From Polytrichum commune (lineage: Eukaryota > Streptophyta > Polytrichopsida > Polytrichales > Polytrichaceae), in contig OX485808.1 in the NCBI GenBank assembly GCA_950295325.1, positions 18,868,527 through 18,932,526 of the forward strand: DNA of 64,000 nucleotides. Reading direction: 5' to 3'. This document shows positions 1-11,235 of this stretch, one piece after another. The notes under the pieces were generated by a model. That model searched no databases, was not told the origin of the DNA, and saw only the letters and a list, made by a program, of their open reading frames with translations. Every line of letters starts with the position of its first letter. Position 1 is the first letter of the stretch. The translations under genes were made by a program, and so were the position numbers.

Positions 1-2186
1 AGTGGGGGATCAAGTTGTCACAGATCACATGTACGCAAGGCCGCTGGGTTGGAGTGGGATGTTTATGATGACAACACCCAAAAAGCCAGGGCAGGTTGGG
101 AGAATGTACCACAACCGTGGTCAGTGAAGACTGCAATGCAGTACGTGGGCTTCCTTCACTTTGATCGGTTGTGGCCAAGACCTTGTCACGAGCGACACTG
201 CAAGGCCATTAGTGCGAGTTATATGCAGCTTGATGACGTGGAGGCAAAATGGAGATTCCTAATGATACTTAGAAGTGTCTCCAATTTGGATAGATGGCCC
301 AAGAGTGCAATTCCAAAGTCGGTGGCGTGTATGATGTATGCGGAGCACGTGTTGCGAGTTAGGGTGGATTGGTCAAGTTTGGCTACCCTGCATGGTCAAA
401 AATTTGGGGGTATTGGAATTGCATTCACTAAATGCACAGTTCCAGATATTCCATACACTCCCGTTCCTGAGTGGTTCAGGAGGAATCCTCGACTAGTGGA
501 CGAGCCTGGGGCCCCATTTCCAGAGGGTCGGGAACCAAAAAAACCACGTAATCGTAAACGACCAGCCAATGACGTGGAGATGGCCATCGAGGAGGCGTTT
601 GAGCATATGGATGAGGGCATGGAGGCAAATGTCGAGGTCAACAACCTGATCAATGACGTGGTTAACGAGGTCCTAGACGAGGTAAACCTTGGTGAACATG
701 GAGCGGACCCGACGGAGAGCAGAATGGAGGAATTGCGTAAGCAACATGCGTTGGAAATTCGTGAGTATAAAACGATGATTTTCGAGTTGGAAAATCGAGT
801 TGCAACACTTACGATGGGGGAGGCTAGCAGTTCAAGTAGTACACCAATTAACCTTCAGTCTTTGGAAGCAGAGAGGGACGCAACTTTACAGGAGGCCAAG
901 ATTGCAAAGTCACAAGCTCTGGAGGTATGTATGAAGAATGAAGTAATGCGAGGAAAGATGGAGGCTTTGCAAAAGGAGGTGGTGGACATGCAACAACAAC
1001 TTCAAGTGGTCAATGAAGTGGTTGTTGATCACGAAGCCAAGATTGGCGGACTGGAAGAACAGAATTCAAGGTTGAAGAAATTTCTGTTGGATGCGATTGT
1101 GGAGCGCAAAAATATGAGGACAAGCATATGCTTGCTATGGCCAAGGCTCATCAATTTGAAGCTGATTTTGAAAGCATCCAGAAAGAATTGAACCGCAATC
1201 AGAGAATGCGGAATATGATGCTCACGTCATGGCCAGAAGATGAGCAGATGTATCATAGTAGGTGGGATAGGGATAATGAGTGGACATTGCCAAGCGGGAG
1301 CATCGATTGGCGTCAAGTGACGGACCCAGATCACCATTGGGATGTGACCCAAGTGCATGAATATCCATTCCGCATGAGGGGTGAGTTGTTATGGCCAAAT
1401 CCACATACAATGGTCTTCGACAGAACCGCATGTGCGATTTGCCAATGTCCATTTGGCCCAGAGGGATGCTATCAAGTTGGATCATGTGGGGCCCAATTCC
1501 ATCCACAATGTCTAATAGGGAATATGATCAAGAAACGCCAATGTCCTCATTGCAGATCACCCTTCCACCCTCGTTTGTACCTCCAATTTGGCCTTCGGGA
1601 TTACATGCCTAACGACTGGGTATTAAAGCCATGGGGCTTTCCCTTCGATCTTCAAGAATTTGATGGGGAGAATGGTTATACAATTGTGCCAAGGTTGAGC
1701 TATGGCACTAGAACAGAGATGGCGACTGGACACGGAATGCACGTCAAATTTTGTATGAAAAGATTTTTGTACCAAACTCTTGAATGGCATTGGGATTCAA
1801 CCAGCAGACAATTAAAGAGAGGCATTCATCCTCCTTGGTACAATGCAGCAGGTCTCGAATCAATATCGGAGCATGATTTGGAAGAAGATGCAGATGACAT
1901 GCCTACGGAACGGGATCCGAGATATGAATTGCAGTTAGAGGTGGGGTACCACAAGAACAGGCTGCAGTTGGCTGCAATTGATGCACTCTTGCATAGAGTT
2001 GCGGATGATGTGGTATTGAGATGGCTAAGTGGTGGGCCTAGACCACGTAATGCCGTTCCATTGTCTCCTGGTAGTCATCCATACCTCACCCGTGGAACAA
2101 CGCGAAGCATGGAAGCGGGGGAATCATCACGAGCACGACGAGGATCTACTTCAGCTAGAATAGACCTCGATTCAAATTCGGATTAG
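1..2186 (+). CDS. Coiled-coil protein with C-terminal RING-type zinc finger, 5' partial, one frame break
   Basis: The reading frame is open at the window edge, so the true start lies outside. The first part (to about 1,110) has a globular N-terminal region, an acidic middle and a long heptad-rich coiled coil (about 710-1,100). The coil continues without loss of character in another frame from about 1,110, beside a run of five A, and runs to the stop at 2,186. This points to a 1-nt indel or a sequencing error rather than two genes. The second part holds a RING-like finger at 1,431-1,553: CxxC, then C, then FHPQC, then CPHC. A RING of this kind usually marks an E3 ubiquitin ligase, but the acidic coiled-coil layout in a transposon-rich setting makes an element-encoded protein equally possible. 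I do not recognise the family. It is tail-to-tail with the hAT gene that follows. Confidence 0.6.
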
Positions 2187-2885
2187 GCATTTTTGTACCA
2201 TGTTTAGGAAGTTGTATAGGAACGGATGAAGACTTTGGACACAATGAACATATTTCATGTTCAAAGTATATGTAATATAAAGAGGATTTACCGACAAGTT
2301 GTCATTTCTAAGATCGTGTAAAAGATAACATATGGATGCCACATGTTTTAATGTTATTCGAAACTTTTAAAAACTTACTTGAATATTAGTAATTCATATG
2401 ATAGTCTAACCAAAAGTATTATTGACTACATAGTCAATATTGAATACCACGTAAAGATATAATTATATAAAACGGATAGAAAGGTCCTCAAAAAAAGGAT
2501 GTCACCAACGAAGCATGTACAATCGAGCAATAGGGGATTGCAACATTTATAAAAGCATATTCTTTAAGAAGCTCAATAAATAAACATAAAACTCCATTCA
2601 CAGTAAGAATTATACAAAATAGTAATTAATAAAGGCATAACATGTTGTTGGAAATTAATTGCAATGCCAAATTGACAACCATATTGTATTTTTAAAAATT
2701 TTAAAAACATGCAATAAATAATTTTATTACTATAATAAAATGATACAACTTCGAAGGTAACGTTTGCTTTGTGGTCTAAATGTCTTACCGAAGGCCCTAA
2801 GGTTGTAACTTGTATCAATTTTGACGTAAGTAATAAATTATGGGAGTACGTGGGAGCACCGAAATACCACATTTGTGCAAAACCA
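2187..2885. other. AT-rich spacer between convergent genes
   Basis: No convincing ORF. It holds the 3' ends of the RING-type gene (+) and the hAT gene (-), with AT-rich sequence typical of 3' flanks. Confidence 0.5.
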
Positions 2886-5800
2886 TTACGTTCGAATCCG
2901 TACTGTGGGATCATTTGCTTCGACACATCTTGGATCCTCTTCAGACTCGTCTGTGCTACAATCATCATCCGTTTGGGGAGTCGCGCTCCGAAGATGCAAC
3001 TCTCGGTCACGTTGTGAGAAAATTATCTTCTTGGTCGGCCGGGAGCCCTCTGCATCCTGTATGCCATTTTCATCTAGATGTGGTGTACCCTCATCTTCAT
3101 TGTAGTCTTCAGCAGTAAACGGAAGCGATCTTCCATGATACCTCTTTCTAGTACGTTTGACACCTCTCGTAGTTCTCTGACGCCCTCCACCCGTACCACG
3201 ACTTGAGTGCACTTCATCTCTACTTCCATCTATAAAAACATCCCCCGTTGTACTTCCGCCTCCAACTCCAAGGCCACCTGTTCCATTGGATTGACTGTGT
3301 GGAAGTGAAACTGATGCGGATGGAATTTCAATTGGTATGTTCTCAACAACATGTCGACGAACAGATTGACGACGTGGCGCCTCTGTAGTAACATTTCTTG
3401 AAACATTGTGTATAGCAACCAAAGTAGCACCCACCGCAGTTGCACGTAAAACACCCAATCTAGAAGTATTGGCAATACTTCGAGTGAGAGGACGACGTTG
3501 ACCTTGTGCATGTACTTGCACCGTAGAGGTTGATGCAGTTCTTTGAAGAGCACGGAATCGAGTTGTAGGTATTTCAGGAACATTGGGCGTTTGATCTTCT
3601 ATACGATGGTTGGATATGAGGGAGGTGTCCATGGATTCAGAATGTACTCGGGCTGGAAGTGGATCCTGTTGAACGTGCGTTGGCTCATTTGCGGGTAGTA
3701 CATTGTCACCTTCACCAAAAGAAAGAGAATCGCTCCGAGGTTGCAAGGAATCTACTTCAATTCCTACATTCTCACTTGCCCCCATAGCAACATTATGGGC
3801 AGGGCGAAACCCTTGTCCAGTGTGGAGAGTTTCAAAAGGCGGTCCTCCAATAGACCCCTCATGATCGTCATGCATTCCGTCGTTATGTTGGGGGACATCC
3901 GGTTCATCAAAATCAAACACCCCAAGGTTTCCATCACTACCATTGCCATCTTCATCTTCTGAATCATGATTCTCGGAATCGAGGTCATCCAAATTAAAGT
4001 CGATGTCATCAACATTGTTGTCATCATCATTTCCGGCCCTATCATTTGGATCCACGTCATCTTCGTTGTCATCTTCTTCGTCAAGGTCATCGTCAGAATG
4101 GACCTCATTCAATTCGTACCATTGCGCAGGTCTTGGGCCCCTCCGATGTCGAATGAGCCTACTATTGGTATATATGTAGACGAGGTCCTCGGCACGACTA
4201 TGCTTCAAGCGATTGCGACTCTTGTTGTGAACATATGAGTACATGCTCCAATTGCGTTCACATGCGGATGCGGAACATACTTGTGTAAGGATACGTCTTG
4301 CTATTGTTTGGAGGGCTTTAGCTCCACCTCCCATTGCATCCCACCATTCATGGAGAGGTGCGGCATGCACGCTCGGGTCAGTAGAATCAGCAAAAGGCCC
4401 TCGATTTTCAAGGAAATCTTGGTACTGGTGGAGGATTTGGACATAAGTGTCCTCATCTTGAGCAAGCCTGCGAAGAACTCGATTTAGGATTGTCCTCGAA
4501 TTCTCATCCTCATGGAGTGGGGCCCAACCACGTAGAAGCGGATTTAACATCGCTCCAGCCCAATGTAGATCATTCAACATCAACCTCCATCTATTTTGAA
4601 ACGTTAGCATAGCATTTGCAGCAAGCTCAGGGCTTAAGCGAAATGGAGGTTTACTGAATCCACGAATATGGGTTTGTAAATCATGCATGACCCTCCAAGC
4701 CATTCCCATTGCAGGCGCCTTGCCATCAAATACACGAAGAGCTTTAACAACCGGGATCACCATATACAAGAAATTTTCGCACGTGTTCCATAATCCATCA
4801 GAACGTATAAAGCTTCGCACAGCAGAGCCCTTCATGTAAGAGGTGCGAGATCTCCTCCTCATATCATGCATTAGAGTAGGCCAATCCTCATCAACCACCA
4901 TTCTTTCCAAAGCATTGCGTACTTGAAGAAGACGATCTATCATGATGAAGTTCGTTGCAAAACGGGTCTCTACAGGTAGGCGGAGTGAGAGATTTGGTGA
5001 CAACCTCCGGAATATAGCTTGAGAAGCATGATGGTTTTTGATAAAAACACAAATATGGCGCGCCTTTTTTACCAACTTTTTCACCCATTCCTCCTTCCCC
5101 CAATCTTCTAAGAGGAGATCTAGGCAATGCGCAGCACATCCTTGAAAATATAGATCGGGATTTGCTTGAATCAAGTCGCGAGCAGCGGAGGCCATAACTG
5201 GGGCATTGTCGGTGCAAATCTGGACCACATTATGTCGACCAACCTTTTCCACAAATGGTTGAATTTGAGCAGCAACGTATACATGATCCTTGTGATTTCC
5301 CGTGGTATCAATGGTACCCAAGAAAACATCTCCCTTTGTGCCGCATTGGAGAACGTTTAGGAGAGGTCGGTTTTGCACGTTGTCCCATCCATCACAACAT
5401 ATTGTAACACCGTATTTTTCAACGGAATTCCCCATCTTCTCCTTCACTTGCCTATCTAGGTCAACCTTTTTATCAGTTAACAACTTCGTACGGATGGCAT
5501 TGTACGATGGTGGTGTGTAGGCTGGCATTCGATGACGGGCAGTTTCACGCACAGCATGAACAAATGCAAGATGTCTCACAATGTTGAAAGGAATGTTAGC
5601 TTCATAAAAAGCCGTTGCCCATGCTCTATCAAGGAGTTGTTTTGTTGACACATTGAACCCCTCCGTTATGTTGAGTTGACGTAGTTCACGAGGAGGTGTA
5701 CCATATATCACAACATCAGAATGTTGAGTGGATTGGGACATAAGCAAAGGCTCTGTTTCACTAATTACGGAGTCCGCTATAATAGGCTCCAGAGGTACAA

Positions 5801-6083
5801 TATTTGGCACCGGAGAGTCCTCATTTACAATGCCTACATGTAAGGGCACAATGCCTCCGCAATGTTCAAACAAGACCCTAATATGCGGGGGTACCATCCT
5901 ACATGTGGAAACATCACAAGCACCCCCTACAGGAGGTCTATAACCAAGGTGGGCCAACATTCTATTTCCTCGGTAAGATATGACGAACGGGCAAAACCTA
6001 CATTTAACCTGCCTTTGTGATTTACCGGGAACCATCCCCTTATCCTCGTACCAATGATCCCATGCATCATTTCGGCGTGGCAT
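2886..6083 (-). CDS. hAT-family transposase (BED finger, DUF659, hAT dimerisation domain)
   Basis: About 1,065 aa from the ATG at 6,083. A splice-acceptor-like site (tttgcag) lies 16 bases upstream, so a 5' leader intron is likely. Order of parts, numbered from that Met: a BED-type finger (CxxC at residues 28 and 31, then His and Cys); a DUF659-like core with CCDGWDN (Asp about 231) and CTDNAPVM (Asp about 292); and the hAT C-terminal dimerisation block with ACERNWS, whose Glu completes the usual D-D-E set. Then follow a very acidic D/E-rich stretch and a basic, Ser/Thr-rich tail. hAT transposases cut and paste DNA with 8-bp target duplications. The ORF is full length without stops, so it may be young. 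I could not define the element's inverted repeats. The 300-residue tail beyond the dimerisation domain is longer than in common hAT proteins. Confidence 0.88.
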   Translation of the reverse strand: MPRRNDAWDHWYEDKGMVPGKSQRQVKCRFCPFVISYRGNRMLAHLGYRPPVGGACDVSTCRMVPPHIRVLFEHCGGIVPLHVGIVNEDSPVPNIVPLEPIIADSVISETEPLLMSQSTQHSDVVIYGTPPRELRQLNITEGFNVSTKQLLDRAWATAFYEANIPFNIVRHLAFVHAVRETARHRMPAYTPPSYNAIRTKLLTDKKVDLDRQVKEKMGNSVEKYGVTICCDGWDNVQNRPLLNVLQCGTKGDVFLGTIDTTGNHKDHVYVAAQIQPFVEKVGRHNVVQICTDNAPVMASAARDLIQANPDLYFQGCAAHCLDLLLEDWGKEEWVKKLVKKARHICVFIKNHHASQAIFRRLSPNLSLRLPVETRFATNFIMIDRLLQVRNALERMVVDEDWPTLMHDMRRRSRTSYMKGSAVRSFIRSDGLWNTCENFLYMVIPVVKALRVFDGKAPAMGMAWRVMHDLQTHIRGFSKPPFRLSPELAANAMLTFQNRWRLMLNDLHWAGAMLNPLLRGWAPLHEDENSRTILNRVLRRLAQDEDTYVQILHQYQDFLENRGPFADSTDPSVHAAPLHEWWDAMGGGAKALQTIARRILTQVCSASACERNWSMYSYVHNKSRNRLKHSRAEDLVYIYTNSRLIRHRRGPRPAQWYELNEVHSDDDLDEEDDNEDDVDPNDRAGNDDDNNVDDIDFNLDDLDSENHDSEDEDGNGSDGNLGVFDFDEPDVPQHNDGMHDDHEGSIGGPPFETLHTGQGFRPAHNVAMGASENVGIEVDSLQPRSDSLSFGEGDNVLPANEPTHVQQDPLPARVHSESMDTSLISNHRIEDQTPNVPEIPTTRFRALQRTASTSTVQVHAQGQRRPLTRSIANTSRLGVLRATAVGATLVAIHNVSRNVTTEAPRRQSVRRHVVENIPIEIPSASVSLPHSQSNGTGGLGVGGGSTTGDVFIDGSRDEVHSSRGTGGGRQRTTRGVKRTRKRYHGRSLPFTAEDYNEDEGTPHLDENGIQDAEGSRPTKKIIFSQRDRELHLRSATPQTDDDCSTDESEEDPRCVEANDPTVRIRT

Positions 6084-6288
6084 GACTTCAACAAAACCTG
6101 CAAATACAAACAAGTTAGAGCAAGTAACTTTGATCGCATACTAGGTCCTGTTCAAGAGTGCCACAAGGGCAACCCTAATTCACAGTCACTAGATTGGACA
6201 AAGTATCCTCTGCATTCGGGTCTCACGCATTCAATCCTCACTCCTCAAAGGAGAATCAAAAGACTTGAGACACACTATGTCAGTGGAG

Positions 6289-6965
6289 GCAAAAATGGCA
6301 CCTTGAACCCTCAATTTATAGTATTCGAATCGGACGGGGGAGCGGACGGAAGGGGGGGGGGGAGCGGACAAGGGAGCGGACGGGGGAGCGGACGGACGGG
6401 GGGGGGGGCGGACGGGGGAGGGGGGGGGGCGGACGGGGGAACGGACGGGGGTGGGGCGGACGGAGGGGGGTGGAGCGGACGGGGGAGGGGGGGGGGCGGA
6501 CGGGGGAGGGGGGGGGGGCGGACGGGGGAACGGACGGAACGAACGGACGGAGGCAAAAATGGCACCTTGAACCCTCAATTTATAGTATTCGAATCGGACG
6601 GGGGAGCGGACGGAAAGGGGGGGGGGGAGCGGACAAGGGAGCGGACGGGGGAGCGGACGGAAAGGGGGGGGGGAGCGGACAAGGGAGCGGACGGACGGGG
6701 GGGAGCGGACAAGGGAGCGGACGGACGGGGGGGGGGGGGGGGGCGGACGGGGGGGCAGACGGGGGAACGGACGGGGGTGGGGCGGACGGAGGGGGGTGGA
6801 GCGGACGGGGGAGGGGGGGGGGCGGACGGGAGGGCGGATGGGAGAGGGGGGGAGCGGACGGGGGGGAACGGTGGCGAACGGGGATTGTGAACGGGAGCGG
6901 ACGGGGGGGAACGGGGGCGAACGGGGGTTGGGAACGGAGGCGGACGGGGGGGCGGACGGGCTCTA
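6289..6965. repeat. G-rich low-complexity block (GGGGGAGCGGACGG-like units) with a duplicated 60-bp segment
   Basis: Purine-rich units such as GGGGGAGCGGACGG repeat for over 600 bases on the + strand. Runs of 8-17 G occur. A segment of about 60 bp that starts with ggaggcaaaaatggcacc appears at 6,287 and again at 6,550, so the block grew by at least one larger duplication. ORFs read through it on both strands are compositional artefacts. The block lies just upstream of the hAT gene's start, so it could act on that promoter or be expanded filler. G-quadruplex formation is plausible. Confidence 0.85.
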
Positions 6966-7110
6966 GTAAATTTTTCCCCACTTTACCTTTACTTTGCTGA
7001 CATGTCATCACACGTGGACATTGTAAATCCTACGTGTCAGAAATGGGTTAATGTAATTACACAAAAAAATCGGTAAAATTCAAGTCCGTCAGGATAAAGA
7101 CAGCATCCGG

Positions 7111-7179
7111 CATAATGTCGTGACGGATACGTGTCGTGACGGCACGACATTATGTCGGGATTACCCTCCGTCACGACAC
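7111..7179. repeat. Overlapping inverted repeats built on GTGTCGTG / CACGACAC
   Basis: CATAATGTCGTG (7,111-7,122) is an exact reverse complement of 7,143-7,154. GTGTCGTGACGG (7,131-7,142) is an exact reverse complement of 7,168-7,179. A compact palindrome, TGTCGTG, ACGG, CACGACA, spans 7,132-7,149. It lies immediately beside the DUF7869 gene remnant, which is where the other two DUF7869 loci carry their own palindrome families. Confidence 0.7.
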
Positions 7180-7191
7180 AATAGACAACCC

Positions 7192-7317
7192 TGCATATTC
7201 ATAGCATGGAAACCACGGAAAAATCATAGTGGATCAGTGTCCATCCCTCAAAAGTACATAACTTTTGCAAAAGACAACCTTGCTCGGATCGCAGAAGAAG
7301 CAACCCACGTTGAATGA
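7192..7317 (+). pseudogene. C-terminal fragment of a DUF7869-type protein
   Basis: The last 41 codons, ending in TGA, read AWKPRK... IPQKYITFAKDNLARIA. They match the extreme C-termini of the two larger DUF7869-type genes in this window (AWKPRKGSK, IPQKHIDFAKDNLARIA). Everything upstream of this part is missing. The fragment points towards a CACTA-like end 530 bases downstream, just as the other two genes do, so it is the remnant of a third, inverted element. Not functional. Confidence 0.8.
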
Positions 7318-7319
7318 GA

Positions 7320-7812
7320 AGTTGGTAGGATTGTGTTAGCATGATTATAGTGTAATATGTAATTCGACGAATATATATTACTCATATGTGTGCTCCTCAA
7401 ACTTGGGGCAAAGTTTGGGTAGAACTTGCAAATGCTATATTGTTTGGGGTTGGATGAATATCCATTTACTATATTTCAATACAGTTGTGAAGTTCATTTT
7501 TTTATTAAGTTTGGGACTAAATTTTCCATTGAAGAAAAATGCATTTATTGCATGTACTTTGTATGTTGCAATGTCTATATTTTATTGACCATGCTAATAA
7601 TAGAAATCATTTTATATGTTTCTTGGGTGAAACTAGTTTGGAGTGCTCTACCCAAAGTGTTTTTGTTGATGAAGTTGGTGTTCAGTGCTCTACCATATGT
7701 GCTTATGTCCACACCCCATAGATTTGGGATATTAGAACATATAATATATTTGAGATTGTTCGCAATATAGTTTCGGAACACGGAATGTTGTTTGATCCAT
7801 ATATTAATTTGA
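7320..7812. other. Subterminal DNA of the left CACTA-like element
   Basis: AT-rich, no gene. It lies between the DUF7869 remnant and the TAGTG end at 7,846, as 17,257-17,610 and 56,613-57,445 do in the other elements. Short direct repeats (ttggagtgctctaccca / ttcagtgctctacca) occur near 7,640-7,690. Confidence 0.5.
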
Positions 7813-7846
7813 GACTAGAGAAAGTCTCAATTTAACGAATATAGTG
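7811..7846 (-). repeat. CACTA-like element end (DUF7869 side), ending TAGTG
   Basis: Read on the minus strand it begins CACTATATTCGTTAAA, followed by GAGACTTT and, after a short loop, AGTCTC. The ends at 17,211 and 56,571 share the same CACTATATTCGTTAA start and the same small hairpin. The element lies to the left of this end. The bases that follow are tta, and the partner end is not in the window. Confidence 0.75.
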
Positions 7847-8519
7847 TTATAGTGAGAAATGAGCATTTGGTTGTTAACAACAAGAAAAAAAACCAATATG
7901 TACGCGACCACACACACACACACACACATATATATCATAAATAAATTATCATATTTGTATTGCATGCCCTATGATATCTTGAATATGATTATCATTGACT
8001 TTCATAATATGAACAATTTTGAAAATGTAACAAAACATATTGCAAATGACACTTAATTTTAAAATACGTTAATAATACAATACAAACATTGAGAAAGGAA
8101 AGATAGAGTCAGACACAAAACATGTGTAACTCCAAGGTTTAGCCTAAGTGAAAGTATGTTAAAGAAATGATGCCAATAATGAAACCTTCAATTACAACAG
8201 TTGAACACGTGCTAATAAAAAACTAACCATCATTATAAATTGTTGTGATGGATGTTGAACATGATTCAGCCTCTAACTTTATGAAATCTAAAACCCACCG
8301 ATCATAATGTCTAGGTTTTTTAAGCGTTGAAGGGGAACGTTGAGCAGCAAGAATGGAAGTCATAACCTCAACATAGATAGGGAGGCTTTGCAGGGGTGAT
8401 GAACTTTGTTAAAACACTTGGATCTATAAAAAAAAACGCTAGCATCCGCAACATTGCGGTATCACATTGTTGGCACATGGCAACTTAAATGTTTTAATAA
8501 TGATTGATTACTCCATGCG
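7847..8519. other. AT-rich DNA with a (CA)n/(TA)n microsatellite
   Basis: No gene seen. A run of about ten CA units followed by TA units lies at 7,909-7,936. Confidence 0.5.
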
Positions 8520-8952
8520 AGTACTGTGGGAGTCCAAATTCGACGGAAATACGGAAATACGGAAATACGGGTTCCATTTCCGTATTTTTTCGTGCTTATC
8601 TGAAAGTAATAGGGTCTTTTAGGTTAAAATTAATTGTACTAGGAAATAGAGTATTCTAACCCCGCCTTGTGCGATAAAACGACTCTAAATAAGTACTATG
8701 ACCGGTCCGTCAAATAGGATGGGCGGACCATGTAATCATGGTCCAAACCATTGGTCCGGACCAAGTAACAGACGCGCCAAGATTACCCAACGGCCCGGAA
8801 TTGGCGGTTATAACGGGTCTTATGACGGTTGGGGGAAAAGAAAGCCGTTGGTAAAAATGTTAGTAAAACCGTTGGTGAGAACCGCCGGAAAACGGTTGGT
8901 AACCGTTTTCCGTTAAACCAAACGGTAACAGGGGAAGGAAGAGGGAGGAAGG

Positions 8953-8961
8953 ATATTTAAG
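8953..8961 (+). promoter_or_regulatory. TATA-like box
   Basis: ATATTTAAG precedes a pyrimidine-rich stretch (cccttccttctccctccc) about 70 bases before the long ORF of the TG...CA element. The layout is that of an RNA polymerase II start region. Confidence 0.4.
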
Positions 8962-9027
8962 GGTCCCTTCCTTCTCCCTCCCACTTTTTTCTGAAAAAGG
9001 CAACCTGTTGAGAGAACGAGTGGTGAG

Positions 9028-11235
9028 GTGTTAATTCTTTCGAGCCGCCAGCAGTGGGATTGCTGGGACTCTGCACTTTTCAGTCACCGGCAGTGGGCTT
9101 GCCGGGACCCTGTGGCAATTAGACGGAAGGGAAGGAATCCGGAAGAGAGGGAGTTTCAGTGGTTGAGCCGGAAACTGAGAGAAGAGGAAGATGCCGGAAG
9201 CACGGTTCCGCTCAAAGCCCTCATCCCTGCAATTCCGAGGGAGGATAGGGAGCTACAGGAGCTCGCGGAGGATCTCCGGGTTATGGGCTGCGCGGGGTTG
9301 CTAGCCAAACCCTGGAACCTCCGAGCCGAAGATACCCTCCGAGAGTTTAAGTTTGAGAGAGGAAATCAGTGGCTAGGGACAAAGAGGAGAGATCCGGAAC
9401 ACTGGACTCCGGACATTTGGAACAGGGTCTACGGGTTTCCTCGGGGAATTACAGAAGGATGGGCCGGCCGCCGCGACGGCTTGTTCGCCGGAAAATTTAG
9501 AGGGGACGCGGATCCGAAGGACGGCTTCCACCCCGGGAACTGCCGGAACCTGAGAGAGAGGAGGGTGTTGGAATTCCTCCTGCCTATCCTTAACCCGGAC
9601 AAGCCGAAGCGGATTAGCCTTACCATGGCTAACACGTTGTTCGGTGCCATGTCCGGAGTCCGGCCTGTGAACTGGGGGCTAATTATCCAGGAAATAGTGG
9701 GGCGGGCCCTCCCCCATATTGGCCGGAAACCCTCCTTCCTCTCCCCCTTCATTTTGCATCTCTACCAGCATTTCGACTGCATCACGGCCGAGGAGGAGGA
9801 CCTGCTCACAATAGCGGCGGACGAGGTCACCTACAAGCTGCTTCTGGAAGCCGGAGACATCGAGACGGAGACCTCCAGCGACCCTATTCTTCCGGAAGCA
9901 CCTCCCTCGTCACCCGGAAGCCCGCCGCCAACCGTCTCGAGGCCACTCTCTCCTCCTCCCCCTCACCAACATCCGGAAGCCGGACCCAGCCGGGAGACCC
10001 CATGGCGGAATGTGGATCTATCCGCTTGGGACTTTCCGGAGAATTAGTTCAAACGGTTCCAGGAGGGGATGGAGGACCTCAAGACCCAGTATTACCGACT
10101 GGAGCACATCGTCAGGGGGGCGAACCATGCTCTGGACGACTGCGGACCCGGAAACATTCTCCGGGAATTGGCAAAGAGGGCGGACCGGAAGGAGCTGGAG
10201 CAGGCCAAGACGGAGAACGCCCACCTCACCGCACAGGTAGCGGCCATGACTCAGGAGCTGAGTCAGAAGAGCGAGGAGATCCGGAAGTACCATGCGGAGC
10301 AGGCAGTGCTCTTCAGCCGGATCCGGGAACTGGTGGGTCATCCGGCGGAGATCGTGAACAAGGCACATCTCTACGACCGGATGATGGAGTCCGGAGATCC
10401 CGCTTCCGCCAGGCAGACCCTCCCCATCCTCGTGAAGTATTCACGGACGATGAAGGATCTCCTGGCGGAAATCCAGAGGGTGGTCCCGCCAAACGGAACA
10501 CCGCGGAGGGTGCTCTATCCGGGTCCGCCAGGGTCACCAACCGGAACCCTCTACGAGGTGGTTGGTGAAGTAGCCCTGGTTCAGAATCCGCCGTCCTCTG
10601 CAGGACCCCGCCAGCAGGGAGGCGGCTCTCGGCCTGGTAGTTCCGGAGGGGCTCCGGAAAGGGTCCGTTCCCCCCAGGTGAGGCGGAAGAGCACCGGGTC
10701 GGTCCGATCCGGAAGGGGCCAGTCCCCTGTTCCGCGGAACTCGGATAGGTCCCGGACTCCGGATAGGGCTAGGACGCCGATCCGGCACCAGACTTCCGAT
10801 CAGGAGGCAACTCCGAGTAGGGGCAAGGCCCCTATGACCCACGCCTCGCCATCGTCTCCACGGGACTGCCAAATGGTGAGTCCCTTTCCTCCGCCACCCT
10901 CAAGGGCGGCCTCCAACAGGGATCCGCGGACGGCTTCGATCTCGGGCGGACGGAATCCGGAGCAGGGCACCGGAAGCGATCCTTCTCCAGTCCGAAGCAT
11001 CCGGATGGGGACAGCTTCCGGAACCCCAGGGACAGTCTCCGGAACACCAGGGACCGCTACCCCACGGACCGAGAGGGCAGCGGATTCGGAGGACGAGGTT
11101 GCTCCGTCTCCAAACATGAGGAGGATGCTCACGCGGCTGCAGAAGGCATCGCCGACAGGGGGCTCATCCGCCGTCAGCGAGTTAGGGAGTCACTCAAAGG
11201 AGGGATCGGCTCCGAAGAAGCACCGGTCTTCTTAG
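9028..11235 (+). pseudogene. Gag-like ORF with coiled coil, one in-frame amber stop
   Basis: One frame runs from 9,028 to 11,235 with a single TAG at 10,045-10,047. The frame is the same before and after it. The first usable ATG in frame is at 9,283, so the start is uncertain. The N-terminal part (to about 9,850) is a globular region rich in W and R. Then come a Pro-rich linker, the TAG, a coiled coil (about 10,070-10,330) and a long basic Ser/Pro/Arg-rich tail. This order resembles retrotransposon gag or plant additional ORFs, but I cannot name the family. The TAG could come from CAG by one C-to-T change. Confidence 0.6.

Noticed and set aside
6054..7011. Gly/Arg-rich and Pro-rich ORFs on both strands
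   Set aside because: They are translations of the G-rich repeat block and have no independent support.
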